In this document: one piece after another, positions 7,690 to 15,339 of the stretch
How the letters are laid out: each line of letters begins with the position of its first letter
Numbering within the stretch: position 1 is the stretch's first letter
NCBI GenBank assembly: GCA_000433735.1
Contig: HF998355.1
Coordinates: 38,195 to 65,710, forward strand
Length of the DNA stretch: 27,516 nucleotides
Source of the DNA: Clostridium sp. CAG:167
GTDB lineage: Bacteria; Bacillota; Clostridia; Lachnospirales; Lachnospiraceae
Direction: 5' to 3'
Program-made: the position numbers and the translations under genes
Notes under the pieces: model-generated
Told to the model about the DNA's origin: nothing
What the model saw: the letters and a program-made list of their open reading frames with translations, nothing else
Databases searched by the model: none

Positions 7690-8162
7690 GATTCGCTTGT
7701 TCCTTCTTTCTTCGTAAGTGTATCATTTTTCTGTCTGTTTTCGAGAATACTGGATAAATTGTCATAAATTCTGTGGTAGACAGACATAAACTGCTCCAAC
7801 TCCTCTTCCTTGACATCTGCCAATGCTTTTTTTTCAATCTCAGCAAAGGCCTTTTCCACAAGTTTCTGTTTCCCTTTTCCTTCTGCTGTCAGATAAATGT
7901 GAAAACTCCGTCTGTTCCCATTTAGTATCCTGCGCTCGATCAATCCTTTCTCTTCCATCTTGTTAAGAATGGTTGTCAGGGACCCGGCTTCCAGAAAACA
8001 TGCTCTGGCAATCTCTTTCTGATTGCTGCCATCATGATCCTTCAAATAATCAAGTATTTTGGGCTGGCCTATGGTAAGCCCTGTGTCTTTCAGTTGTTCA
8101 AGCAATGATTTCTGTACAAGCATCTGATTTGCCATGATCAGATAATGCAGCGTATCATCCAT
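7686..8162 (-). CDS. MarR-family transcriptional regulator
   Basis: MarR-type winged-helix regulator, 158 aa. The recognition region is NQKEIARACFLEAGSLTTIL, followed by NKMEEKGLIERR and a wing with RSFHIYLTAEGK. Such proteins usually repress their own operon and release DNA on binding a small ligand or after oxidation. The ATG at 8162 follows GGGAGATG. A perfect inverted repeat overlaps the -10 box directly upstream, strongly suggesting autorepression. It is the first gene of a two-gene operon with the YczE-kinase fusion, which is therefore its main target. The ligand is unknown. Confidence 0.92.
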   Translation of the reverse strand: MDDTLHYLIMANQMLVQKSLLEQLKDTGLTIGQPKILDYLKDHDGSNQKEIARACFLEAGSLTTILNKMEEKGLIERRILNGNRRSFHIYLTAEGKGKQKLVEKAFAEIEKKALADVKEEELEQFMSVYHRIYDNLSSILENRQKNDTLTKKEGTSES

Positions 8163-8182
8163 AAAAACATCTCCCTTTCAAA

Positions 8183-8217
8183 ATAGTTATAATTCAAACA
8201 GTTAGAATTATAACTAT
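8183..8217. repeat. Perfect 13-bp inverted repeat, MarR operator
   Basis: Arms ATAGTTATAATTC (8183-8195) and GAATTATAACTAT (8205-8217), spacer 9 bases. The repeat covers the -10 box and start region of the marR promoter. Confidence 0.8.
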
Positions 8218-8235
8218 CCACTTGTGCTTTGTCAA
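8207..8235 (-). promoter_or_regulatory. marR operon promoter (full consensus)
   Basis: Minus-strand TTGACA (8235-8230), 17-base spacer, TATAAT (8212-8207): a perfect sigma-A consensus. A promoter this strong fits tight repression by the overlapping operator. Confidence 0.9.
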
Positions 8236-8274
8236 CAGTATGTTGGAGGAGATGCCTGCACTACCATTTAGTCG

Positions 8275-8310
8275 AAAAAAAGACGGGAAACATATGCGTT
8301 CCCGTCTTTT
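8275..8310 (-). terminator. Rho-independent terminator of the nhaD-like gene
   Basis: Perfect 12-bp stem AAAAGACGGGAA / TTCCCGTCTTTT (8278-8289 and 8299-8310) with a 9-base loop, followed on the minus strand by seven T (8281-8275). It lies about 50 bases after the antiporter stop codon. Confidence 0.9.
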
Positions 8311-8360
8311 CAAGTGAACTTACCGTTCTATTCAAAACAATATAAACCCTGCATTTTCCC

Positions 8361-9809
8361 TTATCCCAGGAAAAAAATCAGTGTGTCGATCAAAAATACC
8401 GGTATTAGACAACTTAATGACCATACCATATATCCAAAGAAGGATGGCATCTTGATCCCGTTTTCCTCTGCAATGGAGCGCACCATGAAGTTTGGTGCAT
8501 TTCCAATATAGGTAATCGCTCCCATGAAAACAGCTCCCGCTGAAATAGCCATCAGGATCACCTGAGGAATCGTACCCGATCCGCCCAGAATCTGGATGAT
8601 GGATCCTTTGGCAACCAGATGAGAGGCTCCGGCTGTCGTAAAGAACACCAGATAAGTCGGCGTGTTGTCAAGGAAACTGGACAACGCTCCTGTGATCCAG
8701 AAGAACTGCCATGGATGAGTCAGACCAAGATCTGCTCCCTTTGCTTTCAGGATCATCAGCGCCGGCACCATGGTAATGAAAATACCTATGAAAAGAACTG
8801 CCACTTCTGAAATCGCATCCCACGAGAAATTGTTAGCCTCACGCACTTCCTTCTTTGTCGTCTTATAAGACAGAAAAGCAGCCAGCAGAATAATCGCTAC
8901 CTCGATCAGAGAAGTAAACGGAAACTCTACTCCATCATACAATGGAATGGCTCCGATATCTCCCAGAACACCGCTGAGGATCACCGCACCTACGATCATT
9001 ACCAGGAAGATGATATTGTGTGCACCTTCCAGACGCAGCGGCTTCTTCTCGTCCCCCAGCGCCGGTTTCAGTCCATCATACAAATCCTTTTTGTAAGAAC
9101 GGATATCTACAAACAAGAAAATAGTAAGAAGCAGTATAAAATTCAGCAGCATGATCGGCAGAAGTTCCAGACTCCAGAAGAAATCTACTCCTCGGGTAAA
9201 TCCCATCAAAAGAGGTGGATCACCTACCGGTGTCAGACAGCCGCCAATATTGGAAACGATGAAAATGAAGAAAATCACAATCTGTGCCTTTCTCTTTCTC
9301 CATGCGTTGGCACGAAGCAACGGACGGATCATAAGCATACTGGCTCCTGTGGTTCCGATCCAGCTGGCCAGCAAACCACCGATCAGGATCAGCAGGGCAT
9401 TCAGCCTCGGGCTCCCTGCCATATCTCCTTTGAGACAGATATTTCCCGCCACACAGAACAGTCCAAACAGTAACACAATAAATGTAATGTAATCTCCAAA
9501 AACAACTTCTAACAGCTCTTTCCAGGTCTGTCCTACACCAAAATTTACAGCAAATGGAATCAAAAATGCCAGCGACCAGAAGATCACCGCTACCCATTTG
9601 TACTTGTCCCACAGATCACCAATCACCAGGGGACAGATCGCTATACACAACAACATACCTGCAAAAGGAATACAATAAGCTAGTGACATACCCGCCCCCA
9701 GCTGATCACCGGTGTCACTCTCCTGTGCTGCCATGGCCAAAACCGGATTTGACACTACCGCACATACGAGCAGGCTAAGCACCCACCATATCTTCTTACC
9801 GTGTTTCAT
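8361..9809 (-). CDS. NhaD-like sodium:proton antiporter
   Basis: Integral membrane protein, 482 aa, of the ion transporter superfamily, resembling NhaD-type Na+/H+ antiporters that expel Na+ in exchange for protons. The N-terminus looks like a signal peptide or first membrane segment, and about 11-12 hydrophobic segments follow. Family-type motifs include SWIGTTGASMLMIRP, SNIGGCLTPVGDPPLL, a matching SSFLDNTPTYLVFF, and GNAPNFMVRSIAE. The ATG at 9809 lies 12 bases after AGGAGG; a three-codon ORF sits between them and ends on this start codon. It is transcribed alone, from a promoter at 9858-9886 to a terminator at 8275-8310. Substrate specificity (Na+, Li+ or a dicarboxylate) cannot be proved from sequence. 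Confidence 0.85.
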   Translation of the reverse strand: MKHGKKIWWVLSLLVCAVVSNPVLAMAAQESDTGDQLGAGMSLAYCIPFAGMLLCIAICPLVIGDLWDKYKWVAVIFWSLAFLIPFAVNFGVGQTWKELLEVVFGDYITFIVLLFGLFCVAGNICLKGDMAGSPRLNALLILIGGLLASWIGTTGASMLMIRPLLRANAWRKRKAQIVIFFIFIVSNIGGCLTPVGDPPLLMGFTRGVDFFWSLELLPIMLLNFILLLTIFLFVDIRSYKKDLYDGLKPALGDEKKPLRLEGAHNIIFLVMIVGAVILSGVLGDIGAIPLYDGVEFPFTSLIEVAIILLAAFLSYKTTKKEVREANNFSWDAISEVAVLFIGIFITMVPALMILKAKGADLGLTHPWQFFWITGALSSFLDNTPTYLVFFTTAGASHLVAKGSIIQILGGSGTIPQVILMAISAGAVFMGAITYIGNAPNFMVRSIAEENGIKMPSFFGYMVWSLSCLIPVFLIDTLIFFLG

Positions 9810-9817
9810 AGACTCAT
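9806..9817 (-). promoter_or_regulatory. Three-codon leader ORF overlapping the nhaD start
   Basis: ATG AGT CTA TGA lies 4 bases after AGGAGG (9827-9822). Its stop overlaps the nhaD-like ATG (ATGA). The Shine-Dalgarno is better spaced for this mini-ORF than for the antiporter start, so translation may begin here and restart. Chance is possible. Confidence 0.35.
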
Positions 9818-9857
9818 AATTCCTCCTTCTTGGATACGGTCTTTTTTTTTCGAAGTC

Positions 9858-9886
9858 ATTATAACTCTTTTTTCAGGGAAAAACAA
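9858..9886 (-). promoter_or_regulatory. nhaD-like promoter
   Basis: Minus-strand -10 TATAAT (9863-9858) with a weak -35 TTGTTT (9886-9881) at 17 bases spacing. The leader is about 40-45 bases. Confidence 0.55.
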
Positions 9887-9892
9887 CAAAAT

Positions 9893-10195
9893 TTACCGGT
9901 CTTTTTCTTTCTTTTTTTCCCGCTGTTCCTGCTCCATAAAATCCTTCATATCTTTGCGTCCTTTGTCAATGTAATAAGAGGAAATCCGAATATAAAGCCA
10001 GAACACGATCGGCAGGAAAATCGTTGACATAATACACATACGGAACAGTTCCGGTGCCGTTTCCGAGGTGGTCAACGCCGCCACCAGCGTCACCAGATAC
10101 AGCAAAACCAGAAAACCTACACCGATACCTGCCACCACTCTCTGTCCCTTTGTATAAGAACTCTTAAAAGACTTATTCTCTTTTTTATCTTCCAT
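9893..10195 (-). CDS. Small two-helix membrane protein of unknown function
   Basis: I do not recognise this family. It is 100 aa, with two hydrophobic segments (about residues 21-42, VVAGIGVGFLVLLYLVTLVA, and 52-72, MCIMSTIFLPIVFWLYIRI), both ends charged, and a Lys/Glu-rich C-terminus (EQEQREKKKEKDR) probably cytoplasmic. The ATG at 10195 follows an AAGGAGG site that overlaps the rarA stop codon, so it is the last gene of the yigZ-rarA operon. The context gives no clear role. The good ribosome binding site and operon position support it as real. Confidence 0.75.
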   Translation of the reverse strand: MEDKKENKSFKSSYTKGQRVVAGIGVGFLVLLYLVTLVAALTTSETAPELFRMCIMSTIFLPIVFWLYIRISSYYIDKGRKDMKDFMEQEQREKKKEKDR

Positions 10196-10198
10196 TTT

Positions 10199-11527
10199 CT
10201 AATCCTCCTTTTCTGCCCCAATATGCTGGCGCAGTTTTCGTAATTCCTTTTCATAACCTTCTTCTGACAACTGATAAAACCGCTCTGTCTTTGCCTCATC
10301 CGGCAGATACTGCTGTTTTACATAATGATGCGGAAAATCATGAGAATACTGATACCCCACACCATGTCCCAGCTTGGCCGCGCTTTTATAATGTGCATCC
10401 TGCAGATGGGCCGGGATCCGGTACCCCGGATGGCTTTTCACATATTCCATCGCCTTGTCGATTCCCATAATTGCAGAATTACTCTTGGGCGCACACGCCA
10501 CATAAGAAGCCGCCTGGGCTAACACGATCCTTGCCTCCGGCATACCAAGCCGTTCCACCGCCTGGGCTGCGCTGACAGCCACTACCAGTGCCTGGGGATC
10601 TGCATTGGACACATCTTCCGAAGCACAGATCATAATGCGTCTGGCAATAAACCGGATGTCTTCTCCCGCGTATAACATCCTGGCCAGATAATAAAGGGCT
10701 GCATCCGGATCTGATCCTCTCATACTCTTGATAAACGCAGAGATGGTGTCATAATGGTTGTCTCCGTTTTTATCATAGCGCAATGTCCTTTTCTGTATAC
10801 ACTGCTGTGCCACATTCAGGTCGATCCGGATCTTGCCCTCTTCATTCCGGTCCGTAGTCAAAACCCCCAGCTCTATGGCATTTAAGGCAGACCTGGCATC
10901 TCCGTTGCTTACATCCGCCAAAAAATCCAGTGCTTCCTCATCAATCACGGCACCGTAAGCTCCCAGTCCCCGATCCGTATCTTCCAGTGCCCGTAAAATC
11001 AGTTTCTTTATATTTTCCTTTGTCAACGGCTTCAATTCAAAGATCACGGATCTTGAGATCAATGCCCCGTTTACCTCAAAATAAGGATTTTCCGTGGTGG
11101 CACCAATGAGTATGACTGTTCCGTCTTCCACGAACGGAAGCAGATAATCCTGCTGTCCTTTGTTAAAGCGGTGGATCTCGTCAATAAACAAAATAGTCTT
11201 TTTTCCATAAGCTCCCAGGTTCTCTTTGGCCTTTGCCACCACCTCTTCCATGTCTTTTTTTCCGGCAGAAGTAGCATTGATCTGTAAAAACTCTCCCTGA
11301 GTTGTATTGGCGATCACCTTGGCAAGGGTCGTCTTGCCGGTTCCCGGCGGTCCGTACAAAATAATAGAACTTAATTTGTCTGCCCGGACAGCCCGGTACA
11401 ACAAGGTATCCTTTCCGATGATATGTTCCTGTCCTACAATTTCATCCAGTGTTCTCGGACGCAGTCTGGATGCAAGGGGAGATTCCTTCTCTTTTTGTTG
11501 TTCTCCAAAATAATCTAATAAGTTCAC
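10199..11527 (-). CDS. rarA: Replication-associated recombination protein A (MgsA/RarA AAA+ ATPase)
   Basis: AAA+ ATPase, 442 aa, related to clamp loaders; it acts at stalled replication forks and single-stranded DNA ends in the cytoplasm. Visible motifs: Walker A GPPGTGKTT (59-67), Walker B LFIDEIH (113-119), sensor 1 GATTENP (142-148), and the RarA C-terminal domain with RIMICASEDVSNADP and YKSAAKLGHG. I chose the GTG at 11527, which gives MNLLDYFGEQ, the usual N-terminus; a longer frame would run into yigZ. AAGGA lies 7 bases upstream and the yigZ TAA ends one base before the start, so the genes are coupled. Length is normal for the family. Confidence 0.93.
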   Translation of the reverse strand: MNLLDYFGEQQKEKESPLASRLRPRTLDEIVGQEHIIGKDTLLYRAVRADKLSSIILYGPPGTGKTTLAKVIANTTQGEFLQINATSAGKKDMEEVVAKAKENLGAYGKKTILFIDEIHRFNKGQQDYLLPFVEDGTVILIGATTENPYFEVNGALISRSVIFELKPLTKENIKKLILRALEDTDRGLGAYGAVIDEEALDFLADVSNGDARSALNAIELGVLTTDRNEEGKIRIDLNVAQQCIQKRTLRYDKNGDNHYDTISAFIKSMRGSDPDAALYYLARMLYAGEDIRFIARRIMICASEDVSNADPQALVVAVSAAQAVERLGMPEARIVLAQAASYVACAPKSNSAIMGIDKAMEYVKSHPGYRIPAHLQDAHYKSAAKLGHGVGYQYSHDFPHHYVKQQYLPDEAKTERFYQLSEEGYEKELRKLRQHIGAEKED

Positions 11528-11528
11528 A

Positions 11529-12191
11529 TTAATCCTTCTTTCCGAAAAATACAATTTCTTTCCCAGACATACCGTAGGCAACCTTTTCTTCCCGCTCCAT
11601 CTGTGCCTTGCCGGCGGTCTGTTCTGTTATATCCTTTTCCACGGCATCGATCTGATCTTCCGGCACAAGCAGCGTCATTTGTACCAGCTCACCATACTGT
11701 ATATCCAGTTCATGAAGTTCCAGCGTTCTGGCCAGATACTGCAGTTTTCCGATACCGTTATAATCCGTCTCGATCCTCAGTTTAAATCCGGTGGAACAGG
11801 CCAGCACCACGCAGTGCTCCAGCCCTTCCTGCACGGCTTCTGTATAGGCCCGCACCAGTCCACCGGTTCCTAACAGCGTCCCGCCAAAAAACCGGGTAAC
11901 GATCGCCACAGCATTGTGGACATCTCTTCCTGTCAGTACTTCCAGCATCGGCCGTCCTGCCGTTCCCGACGGTTCTCCGTCATCACTGCAGCGCATGATC
12001 TCATTTTTCTCTCCGATAACATAGGCAAAACAATTGTGCCTGGCATCATAATGTTTTTTCTTGATCTGTCCGATCCGCTCCAGTGCTTCTTCCTCTGTAT
12101 TTACCGGAAAAATATTGGCGATAAAACGAGATTTTTTCTCTACAACTTCTCCCTGACCTTCTTTATATAAAATATGATAGGATGGCTCCAT
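11529..12191 (-). CDS. yigZ: YigZ/IMPACT-family protein (UPF0029)
   Basis: YigZ family protein, 220 aa, of the IMPACT/UPF0029 group. The function is poorly defined; structural work on relatives suggests nucleic acid or translation factor binding. The conserved N-terminal phrases are visible: KKSRFIANIFPV, HYDARHNCFAYVIG, DDGEPSGTAGRPML, and VTRFFGGTLLGTGGLVRAY. A C-terminal DUF1949-like region (about 135-205) follows. The ATG at 12191 is preceded by GGGGAT. It is the first gene of the yigZ-rarA-membrane protein operon, driven by a promoter at 12236-12263 divergent from the PBP gene. Confidence 0.92.
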   Translation of the reverse strand: MEPSYHILYKEGQGEVVEKKSRFIANIFPVNTEEEALERIGQIKKKHYDARHNCFAYVIGEKNEIMRCSDDGEPSGTAGRPMLEVLTGRDVHNAVAIVTRFFGGTLLGTGGLVRAYTEAVQEGLEHCVVLACSTGFKLRIETDYNGIGKLQYLARTLELHELDIQYGELVQMTLLVPEDQIDAVEKDITEQTAGKAQMEREEKVAYGMSGKEIVFFGKKD

Positions 12192-12235
12192 AAACGGAAT
12201 CCCCTTTCTTTTAAAATCCTGATTATCCCTATCAT

Positions 12236-12263
12236 ATCATATGGAACCGTTTTCGTATAGCAA
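12236..12263 (-). promoter_or_regulatory. Promoter of the yigZ-rarA operon
   Basis: Minus-strand -35 TTGCTA (12263-12258), 16-base spacer, -10 TATGAT (12241-12236). A second overlapping TATGAT lies at 12231-12236. Confidence 0.5.
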
Positions 12264-12279
12264 AAAGTACCGGCTTCCC

Positions 12280-12308
12280 TTGAAAGAACGGTAGGGATGA
12301 TTTATAAT
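12280..12308 (+). promoter_or_regulatory. Promoter of the penicillin-binding protein gene
   Basis: -35 TTGAAA (12280-12285), 17-base spacer, perfect -10 TATAAT (12303-12308). It lies about 60 bases before the chosen start at 12368. Confidence 0.8.
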
Positions 12309-12367
12309 AGACAAAACAAACACAAGGGGTATTATTACCTTTATATCAATCAGAATTGAGGTTATGT

Positions 12368-14905
12368 ATGAATTTTAGTCCATCTGAGGTGGAAAAAAGG
12401 ATTAACAGACTACAGTCTCCTGCCAGCCACCGTCTTAATAAAACAAAACTGATCACCATCCGTATTTTACTTATCGGATTTTTATTTTTGCTGTGTTTTG
12501 GATGTAGTATGCTTTTAGGGGCTTTTCAGAGCACCATTGCCGCTGCGCCTGATCTGGACTCCATCCAGATCGCACCATCCGGCTACACCACCACTTTACT
12601 GGATACCGATGGGAAGACCATCCAGACCCTGGTTGGCAAAGACGCCAACCGCCAGTATGTAACACTGGATCAGATTCCTGTGAATCTTCAAAATGCCTTT
12701 ATTGCTATTGAAGATGAGCGCTTTTACTCCCATCATGGTGTTGATTTTCAGGGAATCCTCCGTGCTTTTGCACTGGGACTTGCCAATGGCGGACACTTCA
12801 GCCAGGGTGCCAGCACACTGACCCAGCAGCTGTTAAAAAACCAGGTGTTTGAAGGCGGCGAAGAAGAAACCATCCTTGGCCGTTTTCAGCGGAAGATCCA
12901 GGAACAGTATCTGGCTATCCAGTTGGAAAAGCACTACAGCAAACAACAGATTTTGGAATATTATCTAAATACCATCAACTTAGGACAGAACACACTGGGT
13001 GTGCAGGCAGCATCCAAACGCTATTTCAACAAATCCGTGTCTGAGCTGTCCTTGTCTGAGTGCGCTGTTTTGGCAGGCATTACCCAGAATCCGTCTGCCT
13101 ACAACCCTATCACCCACGCCTCGGCCAATTCAAAGAAGCGGACCACTGTTCTTACCTACATGAAAGAACAGGGCTACATTACATCCAACGATTATAACAC
13201 CGCCATCAATGATGATGTTTATAGCCGGATCCAGACCGTCAATCAAAAAACACGTTCTGTGTCCACTACCACTTCTTATTTCACAGACGCCCTGATCCAG
13301 CAAGTGATCAAAGACTTGAAACAAAAACTTGGTTACACAGAAACCCAGGCCTATAACGCCTTGTACAGCCGCGGTCTGAAGATCCAGACAACACAGGATT
13401 CTTCCATGCAAAAGATCTGCGATTCGGTTGTAAATAATAAAAAATACTATCCTGCCGGTTCTTCCTACCAGCTGACTTACCAGCTGACGATACAAAAGGC
13501 AGACGGCTCCCAGAAAAATTATGACATTAACAGTCTGAAACAGTTTGTGAAAAAACACTACAAGAAAAAAATAACATCCTATTTCAAGAAGAAAAGTACC
13601 GGAAAAAAATATATCAAAGCCTTCAAAAAATCCATTGTAACCAAACAGGACCATATCCTGGCTGAAAATGTGGAGTTCGTTTTACAGCCTCAAGTTTCTT
13701 TTGTACTGATCGACCAGCATACAGGCAATGTAAAGGCCATCTGCGGTGGTCGTGGCACCAAGGCCGGAAGCCGTACCTTCAACCGTGCTACAGACTCAAC
13801 CAGACAGCCTGGTTCCACTTTCAAAGTACTGGCCGCTTATGTGCCTGCCCTGGACACCGCCGGCATGACTCTTGCCACCGTCCAGGATGACGCAAAATAC
13901 TATTATCCCGGAACGAAAAAACTGGTTAAAAACTGGTACAGTACCGGTTACCGTGGTCTTTCTTCCATCCGCCAGGGTATAAAATATTCCATGAATGTAG
14001 TGGCTGTAAAAACGTTGGAAGAAGTAACACCAAAGATTGGATATGATTATCTGCAAAATCTTGGCTTTACTACACTGGTAGATAATTATACAGACAGTTC
14101 CGGCAACACCTATACAGACATTGCCCTGCCGCTGGCATTAGGCGGATTGACAAAAGGTGTTACCAATCTGGAACTTACCAATGGCTTCGCCTCTATTGCC
14201 AACGGCGGAACCCATTACAAAACATCCTTTTACACAAAGATTTATGACCATGATGGCAACCTTTTGCTGGAAAACGATAATGAGGGGCAGCAGGTCATGA
14301 AAGAATCCACTGCCTGGCTTTTGACCAATGCCATGGAAGATGTGATCAAAAGCGGCACCGCCACCAAAGCCAGATTTAAAAAAATTTCTTTGGCGCAGGC
14401 TGGGAAGAGCGCCACTACCACTCATAACAAAGACCTTTGGTTTGTAGGTTATACACCATATCTTACCGGTGGTGTCTGGAGCGGCTATGATGACAGTTCG
14501 GCCCAGTCCTCCGGCTCTTATACAAAGGAAATCTGGCGCACCATTATGGAACAGCTTAGCAAAAAATCCAAACATAAAACCTTTACAAAACCATCTTCTA
14601 TCACAACTGCTTCCATCTGTACCAAATGCGGGAAACTTGCCATTGAAGGCATCTGCAATAACGCAGTGGGAGGGTCCTGTACCCGGAAGGAATACTTCGA
14701 CCGCGAAAATGTTCCAACCGAAAACTGCGACTGCCATATCAAATGCCAAATCTGCAGTGCCAGCGGTGCCCTGGCTAACGACCGATGTCCGTCTTACCAG
14801 GTGCACACAAAAATCTATCTGCAAAAAAAAGAGACATCCCGGACAAATGATACTCCATATGTCCTGCCGGATGCCTTAAGCCACGATACCTGCCATATAC
14901 ACTGA
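12368..14905 (+). CDS. Class A penicillin-binding protein (PBP1A-type) with Cys-rich tail
   Basis: Bifunctional peptidoglycan synthase, 845 aa, anchored in the membrane and active outside the cell. One membrane helix lies at about 29-55. The GT51 glycosyltransferase domain has EDERFY (catalytic Glu115) and GASTLTQQLLKN (147-158). A Lys-rich insert (about 398-422) follows. The transpeptidase domain has STFK (483-486, acylated Ser483) and SMN (541-543). The third motif is K680-S-A rather than the usual KTG or KSG. The end (751-842) holds ten Cys, including CTKCGK, NCDC and KCQIC, plausibly metal-binding or disulfide-linked. The ATG at 12368 follows GAGG; a TTG 12 bases upstream is less likely. 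It is the only clear plus-strand gene and ends two bases from the convergent yolD-like gene. Confidence 0.93.
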   Translation: MNFSPSEVEKRINRLQSPASHRLNKTKLITIRILLIGFLFLLCFGCSMLLGAFQSTIAAAPDLDSIQIAPSGYTTTLLDTDGKTIQTLVGKDANRQYVTLDQIPVNLQNAFIAIEDERFYSHHGVDFQGILRAFALGLANGGHFSQGASTLTQQLLKNQVFEGGEEETILGRFQRKIQEQYLAIQLEKHYSKQQILEYYLNTINLGQNTLGVQAASKRYFNKSVSELSLSECAVLAGITQNPSAYNPITHASANSKKRTTVLTYMKEQGYITSNDYNTAINDDVYSRIQTVNQKTRSVSTTTSYFTDALIQQVIKDLKQKLGYTETQAYNALYSRGLKIQTTQDSSMQKICDSVVNNKKYYPAGSSYQLTYQLTIQKADGSQKNYDINSLKQFVKKHYKKKITSYFKKKSTGKKYIKAFKKSIVTKQDHILAENVEFVLQPQVSFVLIDQHTGNVKAICGGRGTKAGSRTFNRATDSTRQPGSTFKVLAAYVPALDTAGMTLATVQDDAKYYYPGTKKLVKNWYSTGYRGLSSIRQGIKYSMNVVAVKTLEEVTPKIGYDYLQNLGFTTLVDNYTDSSGNTYTDIALPLALGGLTKGVTNLELTNGFASIANGGTHYKTSFYTKIYDHDGNLLLENDNEGQQVMKESTAWLLTNAMEDVIKSGTATKARFKKISLAQAGKSATTTHNKDLWFVGYTPYLTGGVWSGYDDSSAQSSGSYTKEIWRTIMEQLSKKSKHKTFTKPSSITTASICTKCGKLAIEGICNNAVGGSCTRKEYFDRENVPTENCDCHIKCQICSASGALANDRCPSYQVHTKIYLQKKETSRTNDTPYVLPDALSHDTCHIH

Positions 14906-14907
14906 TT

Positions 14908-15339
14908 TTACCAGTCCTCTGTTTCCGTCTTTTCAAACAGGGGACTTTTTAACTCTAAAATGTGTTCCATGGCGATCCGGTTACCGGAAAAAACCATTTC
15001 TTTTTTATACAAGTCTACTTTTTGCAGCACTCCCTTCAGCCTTTCATACCGGCCTCCCTCCTTCCTTGGATCCGGTACAAAATGCACAACCTCTACTTCC
15101 GGATTTTTCGCCATCTGCGTCTGCAATATGTGGATCTGCCAGTCTAGTTTCTCTTTTGCATTTTCATCCAGCTCTATCTTTTGATCCGTAAGCCGCCCTG
15201 CTTCATTTACTGCCTCTTCATAGCCCGACAAGGCTGCAAAAGAACCAAACTGCGCCGCTCTGCTCTCCCGGCTCATAGGCGGATGGTTCTTTGAAACCGG
15301 CCGTTCGCAGTATAAAATATCCTCATACGATTTTTTCAC
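14908..15339 (-). CDS. YolD-like family protein
   Basis: YolD-like domain protein, 143 aa. The family is usually encoded beside UvrX/UmuC-type Y-family polymerases in Firmicutes and is thought to assist or regulate them. Family features: PPMSRESRAAQFGSFAALSGY near the N-terminus, and a C-terminal region with LQKVDLYKKEMVF...IAMEHILELK. It overlaps the polymerase stop by ATGA, so the pair is translationally coupled. The last codons double as the stem of the terminator of the convergent PBP gene. The molecular role is inferred from context. Confidence 0.85.
   Translation of the reverse strand: MKKSYEDILYCERPVSKNHPPMSRESRAAQFGSFAALSGYEEAVNEAGRLTDQKIELDENAKEKLDWQIHILQTQMAKNPEVEVVHFVPDPRKEGGRYERLKGVLQKVDLYKKEMVFSGNRIAMEHILELKSPLFEKTETEDW
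14913..14950 (+). terminator. Rho-independent terminator of the PBP gene, inside the yolD-like coding region
   Basis: A 12-bp stem with one G-U pair, AGTCCTCTGTTT (14913-14924) and AAACAGGGGACT (14935-14946), with a 10-base loop. Five T (14946-14950) follow on the plus strand. It starts 8 bases after the PBP stop codon. Confidence 0.75.

Noticed and set aside
13130..13654. Minus-strand ORF of about 174 codons inside the PBP gene
   Set aside because: Hydrophobic shadow opposite the Lys-rich and transpeptidase parts of the PBP; no independent support.
14138..14824. Long minus-strand ORF opposite the PBP gene (about 228 codons)
   Set aside because: It lies wholly antisense to a PBP with clear motifs, has no ribosome binding site or recognisable domain, and is a composition shadow.
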